DNA from: Maridesulfovibrio sp050916235
GTDB lineage: Bacteria; Desulfobacterota; Desulfovibrionia; Desulfovibrionales; Desulfovibrionaceae
Direction: 5' to 3'
Length of the DNA: 64,000 nucleotides
Assembly: GCF_050916235.1 (NCBI RefSeq)
Contig: NZ_CP104854.1
Location: 3,968,001 to 4,032,000 of the forward strand
The notes below the pieces were generated by a model that saw only the letters and a list, made by a program, of their open reading frames with translations, was not told the origin of the DNA and searched no databases. Numbering within the stretch: the stretch's first letter is position 1; each line of letters starts with the position of its first letter. Of this stretch, positions 61,890 through 64,000 are shown piece after piece. Both the position numbers and the translations under genes were made by a program.

Positions 61890-63635
61890 TTAAACCAGTC
61901 CGCTCACGCTGATCCCGTCTTCATATAGGGATCGACTTTTGCGGATGGACCTGAATTCATCAAGTATCACCACGAGTCTTCCATAGAGCTTTTTTATTTT
62001 CAGTCCGTAATCTGTCAATTCGTCATCATGTTTAATAATATAGTTACGTCTTAGATACGAATCGTTGAGAACCCTGTCGCCAATCTTCAGGGTTGTTTCA
62101 ACCAATTTATCAAAATAGTTTACAATTTCAAATTTAAGATCATTCATGATTCCCGTCATGATTTGCAGCATCTCAAGATATGAAATTGTTTTACCCCGAT
62201 ACTTCCTTTCCTTGAGGTCTTCAAGGGTTTTAAGTTTACGGGCCTGCTGGATGAAGCTGTATTTGGACCAGACCTCCTGATAAAGGTCGGTCATTTCATT
62301 GAAAGGTTCGTAGTTGTTCGGGGCAAGCAGGTAGCTGTCCAGAACTTTTACAACGCTCGAATAGAATTCGTCGGAATACCCGATAATCCTGCGCTGGTGC
62401 TTTGAGAGCCATGCAAAGAGGAACTTGAGCCGTTTTTCGTGAGTGTCCGTGTCCTGAATGATTTCGTTTCGTTTGTAAACGATGGAGCCGTTATACTCGC
62501 CGCGAACAATGTCGTTAAGCAGGATGGTCATGCTTGAGGCATCCTTTATGACATTAAATCTGTAAGTACATTCTCCGGTGATGGGGTGGATTACTTCCTG
62601 CTTGTAAACGGAAAGGGCTCGGTCTTCGCGAATATTCTCAAGGTTGAATTTGTGTTGGCGGTATTTGACCTTGAGGATGACAACACGGTTTTTCTCATCA
62701 ACAAAGAAACCGCCTTTCTTCATGTCGGCAATAGTTTCGGTGTTGTCCGGGCTGACCTGTACCAGAGCAATCTTTTCCACTCTGGGGTAGTACTTGGCCT
62801 GAGGATGATAAAAAAGAGAAGTAATGGTTCTGTCGGACTGACCCAGAACACGGACCATGAATTTCTCTCCCATGCGGAAAAGTCGTCTGGCGAACAGGGC
62901 AGAAGAGGTGCGACGTTCCGATACAATGGGGAAGCCGTGAAGTTCCATAAGATAGTTGTAAACAAACAGCCTGTTGTACTCGTAGAGCAGGTTGTCGCCG
63001 GGTTTGAACTTACCGATCTGGATTCCGAAACGTTTGAGTTCGGTGTCCAGGTCTGAAGGAAATGACCCGAAAATGCCGGAAAGATAGAATCGGCCGGTCT
63101 TGTCCTGAGCCATTACATGAGCCCGTTCTATTTCCAGCAGATAGGGCATTATTTTGCCGTAGTTTTCGATGTCGGAAATGTCCGTGTTGCCGTATTCGTG
63201 CAGAAAATCTTTGTGAGACCTTTTGGGCAGGCGGCTTTCAAATGTTTCGATATTTGTCTTACGGATTGATTCGAAAAGCGGACAGGCGTCTTTGGTTGCG
63301 GTGTCGTCAAGGAGTCTGGGGCTGTGAAGGATGTCGAACTGGAATATTTCCTGAAAAAAATTAAGCGGCCTCTCCAGAGCAACCATGCTGAAGCCTGGCA
63401 ATCGTTTATATTCGTACAGGTCCACCTCAAATGAAGGCAGAAGTTCGCGGGGTTCTACCAGAGGATACTGCTTTTTCTGCTCAAAGTAGGGTCGCAGAAG
63501 GCAGTTTTTTATGTGCATATGGTCAAGATAGCACCTCAAACCGTCGAGAGAGTTGAGGTCGTATATCTCATTACGGTCTTTGGCTTCCGGATCACAGGTT
63601 TCTCCTGTGTATTGGGAAAAAGCATCCTGCCACAT
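61890..63635 (-). CDS. Large hypothetical protein
   Basis: 581 residues, soluble, rich in aromatic and charged residues, no signal peptide or membrane span. I do not recognise a domain. The first half is mixed alpha/beta (CLLRPYFEQKKQYPLVEP, FYLSGIFGSFPSDLDTEL, YNRLFVYNYLMELHGFP). The last 180 residues look helical. A possible promoter stands upstream (63708-63736). It is followed by gcvT, and read-through across the weak stem-loop is possible. Seen by me only as a Desulfovibrio hypothetical. Confidence 0.75.
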   Translation of the reverse strand: MWQDAFSQYTGETCDPEAKDRNEIYDLNSLDGLRCYLDHMHIKNCLLRPYFEQKKQYPLVEPRELLPSFEVDLYEYKRLPGFSMVALERPLNFFQEIFQFDILHSPRLLDDTATKDACPLFESIRKTNIETFESRLPKRSHKDFLHEYGNTDISDIENYGKIMPYLLEIERAHVMAQDKTGRFYLSGIFGSFPSDLDTELKRFGIQIGKFKPGDNLLYEYNRLFVYNYLMELHGFPIVSERRTSSALFARRLFRMGEKFMVRVLGQSDRTITSLFYHPQAKYYPRVEKIALVQVSPDNTETIADMKKGGFFVDEKNRVVILKVKYRQHKFNLENIREDRALSVYKQEVIHPITGECTYRFNVIKDASSMTILLNDIVRGEYNGSIVYKRNEIIQDTDTHEKRLKFLFAWLSKHQRRIIGYSDEFYSSVVKVLDSYLLAPNNYEPFNEMTDLYQEVWSKYSFIQQARKLKTLEDLKERKYRGKTISYLEMLQIMTGIMNDLKFEIVNYFDKLVETTLKIGDRVLNDSYLRRNYIIKHDDELTDYGLKIKKLYGRLVVILDEFRSIRKSRSLYEDGISVSGLV

Positions 63636-63707
63636 ATATTCACCCGTTTCATGCCTATTTAAAGCTGGTCCCCCGACCGGACCGCCAAGACATTTTGTCG
63701 TTATTAT

Positions 63708-63736
63708 ATTATATAGATGGTTATCCCGAACTGCAA
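63708..63736 (-). promoter_or_regulatory. Candidate promoter for the 581-residue gene
   Basis: On the minus strand TTGCAG (63736-63731) and TATAAT (63713-63708) are separated by exactly 17 bases, about 70 bases before the start codon. Confidence 0.6.
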
Positions 63737-64000
63737 TTAATTACAATACAATTTTTCTAGATTTTGTATAGAATATGAGCTGATTTTGTGTAAAAAGGAA
63801 TGATTGGATGCCGAGATCTCTAAAAACGTATCCTGCTGACATTTTATAGGCATTTCCTGTAGTTGAGGTCTTGGGGAGAGCAGGGAGCTGAGGAGAAAAA
63901 TAACTCGACTCAAATGGTCTACGTGTTGACCGTCAAGCTTCTTTGAAATAAGAATGATACGGATTTCCAATTTGTGAAAAAAGATAAATCCAAGAAAAGA
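63737..64000. other. AT-rich end of the window
   Basis: 264 bases without a recognisable gene. A 77-codon minus frame (63737-63970) has no family features or ribosome binding site and I do not call it. Confidence 0.4.

Noticed and set aside
63737..63970. 77-codon minus-strand frame at the right end
   Set aside because: No ribosome binding site, no motif, lies in an AT-rich intergenic stretch and overlaps a promoter.
1..64000. CRISPR arrays, insertion sequences, prophage, rRNA or tRNA genes
   Set aside because: I scanned for regular direct repeats, transposase motifs, attachment-like repeats and T-loop motifs and found none.

Overview
The window (about 47% G+C by eye) looks like a chromosomal segment of a free-living, sulfate-reducing deltaproteobacterium, most likely a marine Desulfovibrio-type organism (Maridesulfovibrio or a close relative). 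This is an inference from several signs: a periplasmic selenocysteine formate dehydrogenase encoded together with a class III (tetraheme) cytochrome c3, a fused succinyl-CoA synthetase, the gene order mfd / two SurA-like proteins / rodZ / recO / glyQS, and several proteins I know only as Desulfovibrio hypotheticals. No rRNA, tRNA, transposase, phage or CRISPR array was seen. Most of the window is core genome with a few accessory genes.

Layout. 1-3.3 kb: acpS and pdxJ (minus), ugd (plus), a small hypothetical (minus). 3.5-11.7 kb: cheW, mfd, a PpiC/SurA-like lipoprotein, surA, rodZ, recO. 11.9-15.3 kb: glyQ, glyS, rpsT. 15.5-19.5 kb: trkA-trkH potassium uptake, then rsgA (minus). 19.7-22.2 kb: an atypical protein kinase, a universal stress protein and a periplasmic binding protein, which form an unusual signalling-like cluster. 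22.4-25.1 kb: arsC, sdaA, DUF190 and crcB. 25.2-29.5 kb: a CYTH protein, then clpS-clpA-aat, which are the adaptor, unfoldase and transferase of the N-degron pathway. 29.5-35.8 kb: engB, aroQ, efp, ftsK, an ATC-hydrolase-family protein, lolA and a short QueG-like Fe-S protein. 35.9-39.1 kb (minus): a glycosyltransferase overlapping a fused sucC-sucD. 39.4-46 kb: two unknown proteins, cca, a TVP38 membrane protein, two tandem paralogues that join a cyclic-nucleotide-binding domain to a FliG-C-like domain, and birA.

46-54 kb: an oversized PEP synthase with a structured leader, a TIGR04073-like lipoprotein, a DsbA-like lipoprotein, a methyltransferase, trmO and a lipoprotein with a GH75 chitosanase-like domain. 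54-58.6 kb (minus): formate dehydrogenase operon: small unknown ORF, fdhA with an in-frame UGA read as selenocysteine, fdhB, cytochrome c3. 59-64 kb (minus): a methyltransferase, a BON-domain protein, gcvT and a 581-residue unknown.

Functional links. Formate dehydrogenase and cytochrome c3 form a periplasmic electron route. ClpS, ClpA and Aat together make the bacterial N-degron system. SurA-like chaperones, LolA and the lipoproteins serve the envelope. Ugd and the glycosyltransferase point to surface polysaccharide. The strongest candidates for undescribed biology are the tandem cNMP/HTH-like/FliG-C-like proteins at 42.6-45.0 kb and the kinase/Usp/binding-protein cluster at 19.7-22.2 kb. All domain calls come from reading sequences by eye; none has been checked by a search.
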